A DNA stretch of 64,000 bases from Rhodanobacter sp. DHB23 (GTDB taxonomy: Bacteria > Pseudomonadota > Gammaproteobacteria > Xanthomonadales > Rhodanobacteraceae): NCBI RefSeq assembly GCF_014842975.1, contig NZ_JACYXK010000020.1:82181-146180 (forward strand). Reading direction: 5' to 3'. Below the pieces are notes generated by a model, which did not search any database, was not told where the DNA came from, and saw nothing but the letters and a program-made list of their open reading frames with translations. Shown here piece by piece: positions 42,615-51,868 of this stretch (positions are counted from its first letter, which is position 1; the number at the start of each line of letters is the position of its first letter). A program made the position numbers and the translations under genes.

Positions 42615-42956
42615 TCACGCCCCGCTGTGCGTGGCCACCGCGTCCATCACGCGCGCCGAGTACACCAGCGCGGCGCCGGCGTTCATCGCCACGGCCACGC
42701 CCAGCGCCTCGGCGATCTCCTCGCGCGTCGCGCCATGCTTCAGCGCCTCGCCCGTGTGCACGGTGATGCAGCCGTCGCAGCGGGTGGTGACCGCCACCGC
42801 CAGCGAGATCAGCTCGCGGGTCTTGGCGTCCAGGTGGCCGGTCTCGGCGCCGGCCTTGGACAGGGTCTGGTAGCCGGCCAGCGTGCCGGGGCTGAGCTTG
42901 CCGATCTCGCCGATGCGGGCGAGCAGTTCCTTGCGGTATCCGAGCCAGTCGAGCAT
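42615..42956 (-). CDS. AhpD-like carboxymuconolactone decarboxylase-family protein
   Basis: A 113-residue all-helical protein of the CMD/AhpD family. The redox motif CDGCITVHTGEAL contains the CxxC pair and the downstream His of peroxidase members. It begins MLDWLGYRKELLARIGEIGKLSPGTLAGYQTL, as in many small alkylhydroperoxidase-like proteins. It probably reduces organic peroxides or acts as a thiol reductant. GGAG-type site precedes the ATG at 42956. Confidence 0.85.
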   Translation of the reverse strand: MLDWLGYRKELLARIGEIGKLSPGTLAGYQTLSKAGAETGHLDAKTRELISLAVAVTTRCDGCITVHTGEALKHGATREEIAEALGVAVAMNAGAALVYSARVMDAVATHSGA

Positions 42957-43006
42957 GGAAGTCTCCCCCTTGCGCGTGAAGGACGGGCAGTATCGCCCGC
43001 GCGTCG

Positions 43007-43822
43007 TCAAGGCGGCGTCGGCGCCGATGCGCTCGCTGCCGGCAACTCGTCCACCATCTGCGCCGCCAGCGGCTGGTAGCCGCCTTCGAAGTGATGGTCG
43101 CCGTTCTTGGCGTGCACCGTCACCCACGTGGGCAGTTTTGGATCGGTGCACAGCGCATCGTCGGCTTCATCCTTGCCGTAGTAGCAGATCACGGGGAACT
43201 GGTTGTGGAGCGCGACCAGCGGCGGCAGCGCGTCGTAGTGCTCCACCTTGTTGAACTTCTCCAGCACGGTCTTCACGAAGGCCTTGAAGCGGCCCTGCGT
43301 GATCATGTAGCCCTCGAACTGGATCTCGAAGCTGGTGTCGTGGCTGGGCGACAGCAGCACCAGCTGGGTGATGCGCGCGCGGTTGGCGGGGCTCAGCTTG
43401 TCGATGATGGTGGGCAGCACGTCGGCGCCGAAGGAGAAACCCACCAGCCACACGCGCGGCTTGTGCCACTGGTCGACGTACTTGCTCATCAGCGCGTCGA
43501 GTTGCGCGGCGGATTCGTCGGGCGTGCGGTTGCGCCAGAAATACTTGAACGCGTTGATGCCCAGCACCGGGATGCCGTCCGCCGCGAAGGCGTTGCCGAG
43601 CTGCTTGTCGAGGTCGGCCCAGCCGCCGTCGCCGGAATACAGGATGGTGAGCACGTCGCCCTTGCCCGCCGGCGCCTGCGCGCCGGCCGCGGGCGCCAGC
43701 ACGATGGTGGAATCCTCCAGGCTGGGCCTGGAGAACGGTGTCCACACCAGCAGGGCCAGGCCCAGCACGCACGCACCCACGCCTGACCCCATGATCCACT
43801 TGCCTCTCTTCGACTTGCTCAT
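43007..43822 (-). CDS. virJ: VirJ/AcvB-type hydrolase coupled to MprF
   Basis: A 271-residue protein with an N-terminal membrane anchor or signal (about 9-27) and one VirJ domain: ILYSGDGGWADLDKQLGNAFAADGIPVLGINAFKYFW region, nucleophile motif GFSFGAD, and GDHHFEGGY with the catalytic His. In Agrobacterium and Rhizobium, AcvB proteins act with the lysyl-phosphatidylglycerol synthase LpiA/MprF, hydrolysing the aminoacylated lipid. Here it overlaps mprF by four bases, so the same pairing exists. The single-domain form resembles VirJ more than the two-domain AcvB. Confidence 0.85.
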   Translation of the reverse strand: MSKSKRGKWIMGSGVGACVLGLALLVWTPFSRPSLEDSTIVLAPAAGAQAPAGKGDVLTILYSGDGGWADLDKQLGNAFAADGIPVLGINAFKYFWRNRTPDESAAQLDALMSKYVDQWHKPRVWLVGFSFGADVLPTIIDKLSPANRARITQLVLLSPSHDTSFEIQFEGYMITQGRFKAFVKTVLEKFNKVEHYDALPPLVALHNQFPVICYYGKDEADDALCTDPKLPTWVTVHAKNGDHHFEGGYQPLAAQMVDELPAASASAPTPP

Positions 43823-46425
43823 CGACGCACGACCCCGGTGATGCCGCCGGAAATGAGGCTGGCCACGTTGGTAAGGATCACCGGCAGCGCGATGCCGCCG
43901 GGCACGGCCATGTAGCGCGGCTCCCACTCGGGGTCGAACTTGTCCTTGTAGCGCTGCAGGCCCTGGAAATTGTAGAAGCGCTCGCCGCGCCCGAACACCA
44001 GCGCGCCGAAGCGGTTCCACAGCGGCGCCTGGCGCCGGCTGGTGAGGCCGGCCAGCGGCGCCATGCCGAGGTTGAACCAGCGGTAGCCGTGCTGCCTGGC
44101 CCACTGCATCAGTTCGATGAACAGGAAATCCATGATGCCGGACGGGCCCTCGGGCGCGAAGCGCATCAGGTCCAGCGAGGCCTCTTCGCGCGTCTCGGTG
44201 AGGAACAGGTTGGCGAAGGCCAGCAACTGCTCGCCCTGCCATATCAGCGCCATCGGCGTGCGCACCAGGTAGCGCGGATCGAACGAACCCAGCGAGAAGC
44301 GCTTTTCGCGCGCGTTCTTGTCGCCCAGCCAGGCGTCGGAAATCTGCTTCAGCCGCGGCAGCAGCGGCGCCACCGCGTCGGCCGGCACGATCTCCAGCCG
44401 CAGGCCGTCGCGGCTGAGCTTGTTGACGGTGCCGCGCAGGGTCTTCTTCGACTTGCCGTCGAGGTTGAAGTCCTCCAGCCGCACGCGCGCTTCCTCGCCG
44501 ATCTTCAGCAGGTTCATGCCCACTTCGAGGTACATGTCCAGGTCGGCCGGGCAGACCTGGTAGAACACCGGCCAGCCGCCCGCGCGCTCGCACTGCTCCA
44601 TGAAGCTCCACACCAGCTCGCGCCGCGCGTCCTCGTCCTCGCCCACCGGGTCGCCCATGGTCACCCAGCTGCGGCCCTCGGTGTCGTACATCAGGAAGGC
44701 CTTGCCGTCGGCGTCGAACAGCAGGTGCTTGTCGCCCATCAGCGCCAGGTGCGCCTGCGCGGAATGGAAGTTGCGGATCAGCGGCAGCGCGCGCTCCAGC
44801 TCCGCCTCGCTGGGCGGCGCGCGGCGCAGGCGCTGCGGCTTGATCAGGCTGGCCAGCGCGAACAGCAGGCCGGCCGCCGCCGCGCCCACCAGCGCGCGCA
44901 GCGCGCGCGAGGCGCCCTGGTGGAAGCTGAATTCCCACCACAGGCTGTTGCTGTACTCCACGTGCTTGTAGCTGAACATCACCAGCCACGCGGCGCAGCC
45001 GAACACGGCCAGGATCGCCACGATCCAGCCCCACGAGAAACGGCCGCCGAACAGCGAGGCGCGCCGGTAGAACAGCCGGTGCGCCGGCGCCAGCGCCATC
45101 GCCAGCAGGGCCAGCAGGGTCGCCTCCTCGTAGTCGATGCCCTTGAGCAGCGAGAACACCGCACCCACCACCAGCAGCACCAGGGTCGCCCAGTAGGCCA
45201 CGTCCAGCCGCCGCTGCAGGCCGCGCGCCAGGATCAGCAGCATCATGCCGATCACGCTGGCCATGAAGTGCGACACCTCCAGCACCGACAGCGGCAGCAC
45301 GTCGCGCAGGATCTCCATGCGCTCCGGCAGCGCCCGCGTGGCGCCGGAGAACAGCAGCACCGCGCCCGACACCAGGGTCAGCCCCGCGAAGAACGAGGGC
45401 AGCAGGCCGGTGAACCACGGCGACCACAGCGACTGCTGGCGCAGGCCGCGCGCCTCGCGCTGCAGCACCAGCATGGTCGCCGCGCACAGCGGCATCAGGT
45501 AGTAGACGACCCGGAACATCGCCAGCGCGCCGAGGATGGGCGCGGCCAGGTGCTTGTCGTCGGTGGCGTGGAAGCCGGCCAGCATCACCGTCTCGAACAC
45601 GCCCAGCCCGCCCGGCACGTGGCTGATCAGGCCCACGATCTGCGCGATCACGAAGATCGCCAGGAAGTGCCCGAAGGTGGCGTGCAGGCTGTCCGGCATC
45701 AGCACGTACATCACCGCCGCCGCCAGCCACCAGTCCAGCGCGCCCACCAGCACCTGGCGCAGCGCCGGCAGCGGCCGCGGCAGCAGCACGCGCCAGCGCC
45801 ACAACTGGAGCGGCTTGCGGACGAAGCCACCGAGCACCCAGGCCAGCGGCACCGCCGCCAACACGAGCGCCAGCGGGATCCGCCAGTCGCTAAGCGGCAG
45901 GCCCGCGGGCAACGGCACCGCCAGCAGGGTCACGCCGGTCAGCGCCAGCAGGCCCAGCCAGAAGCTCAGCGTGCAGTACAGCACCAGCCTGGCGATCTCG
46001 CCGGTGGAGAGGCCGTTCTGCACGTAGAAGCGGTAGCGGATCGAGCCCGACACCAGGAACGACATGCCCACCGCATTGCTGAAGGCGTAGCTGATGAAGG
46101 AGATCAGGGTGACCCGCCGCCACGGCAGCGACTTGTGGATGGACTCGAGGCCGAAACGGTCGTACAGCGACATCACGCCGAAGCCCAGCGTGGTCAGCAC
46201 GATCGCCAGCAGCAGCCGCAGGCGCGACACGCTGGCCACGTATTCGCGGATCTCCTGGTAGGTGACGTGGCGCGCGAACTGGCGCAGCCCCCACATCGCC
46301 AGCACCAGCATGCCCATCGACAGCAGCGGCCCGGCCACGCGGCGCAGCACCGCCACCCGCGTGCCGACCGTGCTCAGGACATCATCCGCGCGTGGCGCCT
46401 GCTCGACTTTTTCCTGCTGCTCCAC
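43819..46425 (-). CDS. mprF: Phosphatidylglycerol lysyltransferase/flippase MprF
   Basis: Adds an amino acid (usually lysine) from aminoacyl-tRNA to phosphatidylglycerol and flips the product to the outer leaflet, lowering surface charge and raising resistance to cationic peptides. The 868-residue protein has an N-terminal flippase region of many membrane helices (to about 550; RYRFYVQNGLSTGEIARLV region) and a C-terminal synthetase domain (about 560-868; ADGKAFLMYDTEGRSWVTMGDPVG, LIWQGEQLLAFANLF). The start is a GTG at 46425. The gene is first in an operon with the VirJ-type hydrolase. Confidence 0.9.
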   Translation of the reverse strand: MEQQEKVEQAPRADDVLSTVGTRVAVLRRVAGPLLSMGMLVLAMWGLRQFARHVTYQEIREYVASVSRLRLLLAIVLTTLGFGVMSLYDRFGLESIHKSLPWRRVTLISFISYAFSNAVGMSFLVSGSIRYRFYVQNGLSTGEIARLVLYCTLSFWLGLLALTGVTLLAVPLPAGLPLSDWRIPLALVLAAVPLAWVLGGFVRKPLQLWRWRVLLPRPLPALRQVLVGALDWWLAAAVMYVLMPDSLHATFGHFLAIFVIAQIVGLISHVPGGLGVFETVMLAGFHATDDKHLAAPILGALAMFRVVYYLMPLCAATMLVLQREARGLRQQSLWSPWFTGLLPSFFAGLTLVSGAVLLFSGATRALPERMEILRDVLPLSVLEVSHFMASVIGMMLLILARGLQRRLDVAYWATLVLLVVGAVFSLLKGIDYEEATLLALLAMALAPAHRLFYRRASLFGGRFSWGWIVAILAVFGCAAWLVMFSYKHVEYSNSLWWEFSFHQGASRALRALVGAAAAGLLFALASLIKPQRLRRAPPSEAELERALPLIRNFHSAQAHLALMGDKHLLFDADGKAFLMYDTEGRSWVTMGDPVGEDEDARRELVWSFMEQCERAGGWPVFYQVCPADLDMYLEVGMNLLKIGEEARVRLEDFNLDGKSKKTLRGTVNKLSRDGLRLEIVPADAVAPLLPRLKQISDAWLGDKNAREKRFSLGSFDPRYLVRTPMALIWQGEQLLAFANLFLTETREEASLDLMRFAPEGPSGIMDFLFIELMQWARQHGYRWFNLGMAPLAGLTSRRQAPLWNRFGALVFGRGERFYNFQGLQRYKDKFDPEWEPRYMAVPGGIALPVILTNVASLISGGITGVVRR

Positions 46426-46500
46426 GCGATGCTCGTTTTCCCTGGGGACGCCCGATTTTAAGGCACGCCATGTTGCAGGCGGTGAACGACGTCCGCGCGA

Positions 46501-48498
46501 TCAGCGCGCGGACGTGCCCTGCCCCATGCGGGCGATCCAGCGGTACAGCACCACCACCAGGGCCACGAACACGATGCCGCCGATCCACTGCGCCGCCGCG
46601 CCGAAGCTCTCGCCCACCAGCGCCAGCGGCGCCGGCTTGCCGGAGAAGCCGACGATGAAGGCGATGACCACGCCCATCACGCTCTCGCCCACGATCAGGC
46701 CCGAGGCCAGCAGGACGCCGAGCTGCTTGGTGGCCTCCGGCTTCTTCGAACGACGATCCGCGCGGCGATCGAAGAACCAGCCCACCACCGAACCCACCAC
46801 CACCATCAAGGTGCTGACGGTCGGCAGGTAGATGCCCAGGCCCACCGCCAGCGGCGGCACGCGCATGTTCCGGGTGGTGCGCGCGAGGATTTCGTCGATC
46901 ACGATGATGCCGACGCCGATCCAGATGCCCGTGATGATCAGGCTCCAGTCGATGTTGTTGGTGATCACGCCCTGCGCCAGCGCGGAAATCAGGCCCGCCT
47001 GCGGCGCCGGCAGCGCATGCGCGCCGACGCCGGCCACGCCCACGAAGCCGTAGGCCTTGTTGAGCAGGTTCAGCACCGGCGGGATCACCGCGGCGCCGGC
47101 GATCACGCCGATGACCAGCGCCACCTGCTGGCGCCACGGCGTGGCGTCGACGAGCTGGCCGGTCTTGAGATCCTGCAGGTTGTTGTTGGCGATGGCCGCC
47201 ACCGTGAACACCACCGAGGTGATGAACAGCGCGAACGCCACCAGCGCCTTGCCTTCTTCCGGGCCGACATGCGGCTTCACGAACGCCACCAGCAGCAGCG
47301 CGGCGGCGATCACCACGAGAATGCCCACGCCCGACAGCGGGCTGTTGGACGAACCGATCAGGCCGGCCATGTAGCCGCACACGGTGGACACGAAGAAGCC
47401 CATCAGCACCACGAAGGCCACGCCGCCGATGGCGAGCACGGCGACCTGGTTGCCCAGGCCACTGATCGAACCGAAGTAGCCGAGCAGCCACGCGATCGGC
47501 ACGAAACACGCCAGCGTGACCAACCCCACGATGCCGATCGGGATGTCGCGCTCGGTGCGCGGCAGCGAGTCGGCGTTGCCGGCCTTGCGCACACGCGAAG
47601 CCGCCATCGCCGAAGCCAGGCCGCTGACCACCGGCTTCACCAGCTTGGCCAGCGTCCAGATCGCCGATACGCCGATCGCGCCGGCACCGACGAAACGCAC
47701 CTTGTGGCTCCAGGTGCCGTTGGCGAGGTCCGCCACCGACTGGCTCATGTCGCCCAGCACCGAGTAGTGCGGCACGCCCCAGCCCCAGCCGATGACGGCG
47801 CCGATCAGCATCGCGATACCCACCGACAGGCCCACCAGATGGCCAATGGCGAACAGCGCGAAGGAAAGATTGAAATCGAAACCGCTGACCGCGCCCTTGT
47901 CGTTCACGCGGAAATTGCGCACGAAATCCGACGCGAACACCTGCGTGGCGACCACCACGGCGAACACGGCCGAGACGATGGAGCCCCACAGCACGGCGAG
48001 CAGGCCGGCGCGGCTTTCTTCCTCGCTGCCGGCATCCGCGTCGTCGCCGGTGCCCACCTTGAGCACCTCGGCGCAGGCCAGGCCTTCCGGATACGGCAGG
48101 TCGGTATCGGTCACCAGCGCGCGACGCAGCGGGATGGAATACATCACACCCAGGATGCCGCCCAGCGCGCAGATGGCGAACGAGGTCCAGAACGGGAAGT
48201 CGGCCCACCAGCCGATCATGATCATGCCCGGCAGCACGAAGATGATCGAGGACAGCGTGCCGGCGGCCGAGGCCACCGTCTGCACGATGTTGTTCTCCTG
48301 GATCGTGGAGTTCTTCATCGCCCGCAGGATCGCCATCGAGATCACCGCCGCCGGGATCGAGGTGGCGAAAGTCAGGCCCGCCTTCAGGCCGAAGAACACA
48401 TTGGCCGCGGTGAACACCACCGTGATGACGATGCCGATGACCAGGCCGCGCAGGGTCAGTTCGGCGCGCGTGGACGCGCTGGGTGCGGATGGGTTCAC
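46501..48498 (-). CDS. OPT-family oligopeptide transporter
   Basis: Inner-membrane transporter of 665 residues with about 15 helices. OPT signatures are present: ELTLRGLVIGIVITVVFTAANVFFGLKAG at the N terminus, QENNIVQTVASAAG, LPYPEGLACAEVL and, near the end, AVGLGIYLPTVSTLMVVVGS. It likely imports peptides or metal chelates with protons. Start is a GTG at 48498 preceded by GGGGAG. No peptidase or siderophore gene is adjacent. Confidence 0.9.
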   Translation of the reverse strand: MNPSAPSASTRAELTLRGLVIGIVITVVFTAANVFFGLKAGLTFATSIPAAVISMAILRAMKNSTIQENNIVQTVASAAGTLSSIIFVLPGMIMIGWWADFPFWTSFAICALGGILGVMYSIPLRRALVTDTDLPYPEGLACAEVLKVGTGDDADAGSEEESRAGLLAVLWGSIVSAVFAVVVATQVFASDFVRNFRVNDKGAVSGFDFNLSFALFAIGHLVGLSVGIAMLIGAVIGWGWGVPHYSVLGDMSQSVADLANGTWSHKVRFVGAGAIGVSAIWTLAKLVKPVVSGLASAMAASRVRKAGNADSLPRTERDIPIGIVGLVTLACFVPIAWLLGYFGSISGLGNQVAVLAIGGVAFVVLMGFFVSTVCGYMAGLIGSSNSPLSGVGILVVIAAALLLVAFVKPHVGPEEGKALVAFALFITSVVFTVAAIANNNLQDLKTGQLVDATPWRQQVALVIGVIAGAAVIPPVLNLLNKAYGFVGVAGVGAHALPAPQAGLISALAQGVITNNIDWSLIITGIWIGVGIIVIDEILARTTRNMRVPPLAVGLGIYLPTVSTLMVVVGSVVGWFFDRRADRRSKKPEATKQLGVLLASGLIVGESVMGVVIAFIVGFSGKPAPLALVGESFGAAAQWIGGIVFVALVVVLYRWIARMGQGTSAR

Positions 48499-48685
48499 GA
48501 TGGGACTCCCCGTTGGATGCTGCCGCGCAAGATAGCGTGGATTGGCCCTCCCTGCCCATCTTGCGGCCGGCCTCCGACCGCCGTAGGGCCCGGTCGCGGC
48601 GACGCCGGCGCGACGGCGACTGCTGACAACAGGCTGTCAGCAGCCCCCCGGCAGACTGCGCTCCATCCACACGAGGAGCCCCGCG

Positions 48686-49423
48686 ATGAGCACGTCCCAG
48701 ATCACCCTGTACGGTTGCGCCCCCGCCTTCGGCCTGCCCGACCCCAGCCCCTTCGTCACCAAGACCGAAGTGCAGCTGCAGATGGCCGGCCTGCCCTACC
48801 GCAAGGTGTTCGCCATCCCGCCGGAAGCGCCCAAGGGCAAGCTGCCGTACATCGACGACGCGGGCGAGATCGTCTGCGACTCCAGCTTCATCCGCGCCCA
48901 CCTGGAGCACAAATACGCGCTGGACCTGGACGCCGGCCTCGATGCGCGCCAGCGCGCCGAGGCGTGGGCCGTCGAGCGCCTGCTGGAGGACCACCTGTAC
49001 TGGGCGATGGTGTGGTTCCGCTGGATCGACGCCGAGAACTTCGCCAAGGGCCCGGCGCATTTCGTCGACCGCGCACCGGAAGAAGTGCGCCAGCAACTGC
49101 GCGACAACCTGCAGGCCGCCAAGCAGAACGAACTGCACGCCCACGGCCTCGGCCGCCACTCGCGCGACCAGATCGCGGAGCTGGGCACGCGCTCCATCGA
49201 CGCGCTGGCCGTACTGCTCGGCGGGCACGACTACCTGTTCGGCGACCGGCCGCATGGCGTGGACGCGATCGGCTTCGCCGTGCTCGCCGCCATCCTCACC
49301 CCGTTCTTCGACACCCCGCTGCGCGCGGCCGCCGAACGCCATCCGAACCTCGTCGCCTACGTGGCGCGCATGATGCGCTTCTACTACCCCGCGCACGCAT
49401 GGCGGCAGGCGCTGGCGGCCTGA
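48686..49423 (+). CDS. Glutathione S-transferase-family protein
   Basis: A 245-residue protein with a thioredoxin-like N domain (ITLYGCAPAFGLPDPSPFVTKTEVQLQMAGLPYRK, about 5-85, including GKLPYIDDAGEIVCDSSFI) and an all-helical C domain with DYLFGDRPHGVDAIGFAVLA. The pattern is closer to the failed-axon-connections/metaxin-like GST branch than to classical detoxifying enzymes. GAGGAG precedes the ATG. Substrate unknown. Confidence 0.85.
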   Translation: MSTSQITLYGCAPAFGLPDPSPFVTKTEVQLQMAGLPYRKVFAIPPEAPKGKLPYIDDAGEIVCDSSFIRAHLEHKYALDLDAGLDARQRAEAWAVERLLEDHLYWAMVWFRWIDAENFAKGPAHFVDRAPEEVRQQLRDNLQAAKQNELHAHGLGRHSRDQIAELGTRSIDALAVLLGGHDYLFGDRPHGVDAIGFAVLAAILTPFFDTPLRAAAERHPNLVAYVARMMRFYYPAHAWRQALAA

Positions 49424-49472
49424 AGCACGGGCGATCTGCGATGATGGCGAATCGTCATCGCGGATACCCACC

Positions 49473-49928
49473 ATGCGCCATCGCCTCGCCCTGCTCGCCG
49501 CCGTCTCCACCCTCGCCCTCGCCGCCTGCAACCGCATCCCGCCGTCACCCGAACCGGCCGGCCACGGCCAGGTGGACAAGCTCACCGAAGTGGATACCAA
49601 GGTGGGCACCGGCCCCGAGGCGAAACCGGGCATGACGGTGCAGGTGCTCTACACCGGCTGGCTGTACGACGACCGCGCCAAGGACAAGCACGGCAGCAAG
49701 TTCGACAGCACCGACGACCACGGCGGCGAACCGTTCGCCTTCCCGCTGGGCCAGGGCCAGGTCATCAAGGGCTGGGACCAGGGCGTGGCCGGCATGCACG
49801 TGGGCGGCGAACGCACCCTGCTGATCCCCGCCGAACTCGGCTATGGCGCCCGCGGCGCCAGCGACGTGATCCCGCCCAACACCTCGTTGGTGTTCGATGT
49901 GAAATTGGTGGGCGTGGGGCAGCAGTAA
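49473..49928 (+). CDS. FKBP-type peptidyl-prolyl isomerase, lipoprotein
   Basis: A 151-residue isomerase. The signal peptide ends in the lipobox LAAC (Cys19), so the protein is probably attached to a membrane on the periplasmic side. The FKBP domain (about 45-150) shows VQVLYTGWLYD, KFDSTDDHGGEPFAFPLGQGQVIKGWDQGV, GGERTLLIPAELGYG and PPNTSLVFDVKLVGV. It would speed proline isomerisation in exported proteins. Followed by a 680-bp repeat-filled gap. Confidence 0.92.
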   Translation: MRHRLALLAAVSTLALAACNRIPPSPEPAGHGQVDKLTEVDTKVGTGPEAKPGMTVQVLYTGWLYDDRAKDKHGSKFDSTDDHGGEPFAFPLGQGQVIKGWDQGVAGMHVGGERTLLIPAELGYGARGASDVIPPNTSLVFDVKLVGVGQQ

Positions 49929-50037
49929 GCGGATCTCCGCGGACGCTACCGCGCAATGCTTTGCTTTCGCAGGCGACAATCCTGTACTTCTGCACCTTGG
50001 CTCGCCTGCGGCGGGCTTTCGATCGCCTGCCGGCGCT

Positions 50038-50486
50038 CGAGTTACTTCTCTTTGCTGGCCCAAAGAGAAGTAACCAAGAGAAATGGCCTTGCTTGATCCG
50101 CCGGGATTACAAGCCTGCTGTTTCGAGGATGCTGGAACTACATCTCGCGACACGCCCATTGCCGCCGCCATGCCTCGCCGTATCTGGGAGCTGAGGCACA
50201 AAGGCCCACGATGCACGTGCCGCTTTGCTCTGGCCGATGCTTCTGGCGCGCACGATGCGCGCCCGCTTTACCCGGGGCCCCTCGGCGGCGGTGAGGCGTG
50301 GACGATCAGGCCGCGCAGCGGGCGAGTCCATGGATGGACTCGCCTTTTCGACCGGGCAGGAGCCCGGCCGAAAAGCCCGGCCACGCCTCACGGACTCGGA
50401 GGGCAGGATGCCCGGAGAGCGCCGCCGCGGGGTGGCCTTCTCTTTTGGTTACTTTTCTCTTGGCCACGCAAGAGAAAAGTAACTCG
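50038..50486. repeat. 449-bp element bounded by two perfect hairpins
   Basis: The left end is a perfect 14-bp stem GTTACTTCTCTTTG (50041-50054 with 50061-50074). The right end is a perfect 15-bp stem GTTACTTTTCTCTTG (50448-50462 with 50469-50483). The outer edges also match as inverted CGAGTTAC. The roughly 370-bp interior is GC-rich and its reading frames have no family resemblance. Similar CTTCTCTTTTGGTTACTTTTCTCTTGG tracts are, from memory, common between genes in this bacterial group, so this is probably a dispersed non-coding repeat. From 49929 to 50037 nothing else is recognised. Confidence 0.7.
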
Positions 50487-50545
50487 GGCGCCGACAGGCG
50501 CACGAAACCGCTTCGTCGCTTGCGATAACACAGCTAAAGCAAAAG

Positions 50546-50592
50546 CACCCTCTCCCCCCAACCCCTCTCCCGCAAGCTGGCGAGGGGAGTCA
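50546..50592. repeat. CCCTCTCC-family palindromic repeat
   Basis: The word CACCCTCTCCCCCCAACCCC followed by TCTCCCGCAAGCTGGCGAGGGGAGT forms an imperfect hairpin. It is a short member of the same GC-rich family seen at 33.7 and 63.8 kb and lies just past the stop of the convergently placed monooxygenase gene. Confidence 0.55.
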
Positions 50593-50614
50593 CAACTTGG
50601 AAGCACCCAGCGAG

Positions 50615-51595
50615 CTACCCGCGCGCAGCGGCCACCAACTCATACGACCGCCGCCGCAACGCATGGTCGAACACGTTGCTGGTGATCATCAGTTCGTCCG
50701 GCTTGTGGCGGGCGATGAAGTCGGCGAGGCCCTGCTTCACGCTGGCGGCATCGCCCACCACGGCACAGGCCAGCGCCCGCTCCACCATCAACTTTTCCGC
50801 CGGCGTCCAATACGCCTCGATATCGTCAATCGGCGGCGGAATCAGCCCCGGCTGCCCACGCCGCAAATTGATGAAACTCTGCTGCTGCGTGGTGAACAAA
50901 CGCCGAGCCTCGGCATCGCTGTCGGCGGCCACCACGTTGATGCCCAGCATGGCGTAAGGCCGCGCCAGCCGTGCCGAAGGCTTGAAGTCGCGCCGGTACA
51001 ACGCCAGCGCCTCGTCCATCGCGTCGGGCGCGAAGTGCGAAGCGAACGCATACGGCAAGCCGAGCTGCGCAGCCAGCCGCGCGCCGAACAGGCTGGAACC
51101 GAGTATCCACACCGGCACCTCGCTGCCCGCACCAGGCACGGCACGCACCGCCTGCCCCGGCGCGGCCGGTTCGAGATAACCCAGCAGCTCCACCACGTCC
51201 TGCGGAAACTCGTCGGCACCTTCGTAATAGCGGCGCAACGCCCGTGCGGTGGCCTGGTCGGTGCCGGGCGCGCGTCCGAGACCGAGATCGATCCGCCCCG
51301 GATGCAGCGCCGCCAGCGTGCCGAACGCCTCGGCCACCTGCAGCGGCGCGTGGTTCGGCAGCATGATGCCGCCTGCGCCCACGCGGATGGTCGAGGTGCC
51401 GGCCGCCACGTGGCCGATCAGCACCGCCGTCGCCGCGCTGGCGATGCCCGGCATGTTGTGGTGCTCGGCCAGCCAGTAGCGCGTGTAGCCCAGCCGTTCG
51501 GCGAGCTGCGCCAGGTCCAGCGTGTTGCGGAACGCCTGCGCGGCATCACTGCCTGCGGTGATCGGCGCAAGGTCAAGTACGGAGAACGGGATCAT
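50615..51595 (-). CDS. LLM-class flavin-dependent oxidoreductase (luciferase-like)
   Basis: A 326-residue flavin monooxygenase of the bacterial-luciferase superfamily, MsnO8/YhbW-like branch. Signature blocks are [11 protein letters not shown] at the N terminus, [43 protein letters not shown] and [16 protein letters not shown]. The ATG at 51595 gives the canonical [11 protein letters not shown] start; upstream residues look like shadow. It would use reduced FMN supplied by a separate reductase. Substrate unknown. Confidence 0.88.
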   Translation of the reverse strand: MIPFSVLDLAPITAGSDAAQAFRNTLDLAQLAERLGYTRYWLAEHHNMPGIASAATAVLIGHVAAGTSTIRVGAGGIMLPNHAPLQVAEAFGTLAALHPGRIDLGLGRAPGTDQATARALRRYYEGADEFPQDVVELLGYLEPAAPGQAVRAVPGAGSEVPVWILGSSLFGARLAAQLGLPYAFASHFAPDAMDEALALYRRDFKPSARLARPYAMLGINVVAADSDAEARRLFTTQQQSFINLRRGQPGLIPPPIDDIEAYWTPAEKLMVERALACAVVGDAASVKQGLADFIARHKPDELMITSNVFDHALRRRSYELVAAARG

Positions 51596-51717
51596 GGCGG
51601 CATCCAAGGGCACGATGCCTGCTGATCTGGGGGCGGCAAGCGCGCTTGCCAATGCGGCTCAAGGCGAACGGCCAGGAGTAGCAAGGGAGCCCTTGAAGGG
51701 ATCTCGAAAACTCCCGC

Positions 51718-51836
51718 CGACGTCATTCCCGCGAAAGCGGGAATCCAAGTGGATGTTTCGCAAGGTCGAAATGGATGACCAGCTTCGCTGTTGTGAAGCT
51801 CATCCCGCTTTCGCGGGAATGACGAGCAGAAATGCG
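51718..51836. repeat. Inverted-repeat element with CATTCCCGCGAAAGCGGGAA arms
   Basis: Left hairpin CATTCCCGCGAAAGCGGGAA (51724-51743) and right hairpin CCCGCTTTCGCGGGAATGACG (from about 51808) are inverted relative to each other about 65 bases apart. A second copy with the same end word GGGAATGACGAGCA lies at 61555-61645. This is a known type of dispersed repeat in proteobacteria. Confidence 0.75.
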
Positions 51837-51868
51837 GTCATTCAAGATGCCCTTGAGGGCTGCAAGAC

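Noticed and set aside
44089..46461. Plus-strand open frame opposite mprF
   Set aside because: His/Gln/Arg-rich antisense product typical of high-GC shadows; MprF is well supported on the other strand.
46382..49633. Minus-strand open frame of over 1000 codons across the OPT and GST genes
   Set aside because: It is out of frame with the OPT gene, crosses real genes on both strands and shows only Gly/Arg/Asp-rich shadow sequence.
50083..50685. Possible 200-residue protein within the hairpin-bounded element
   Set aside because: Its central part is translated from the repeat hairpins and it overlaps the monooxygenase gene at its end. No family resemblance; repeat translation is the simpler explanation.
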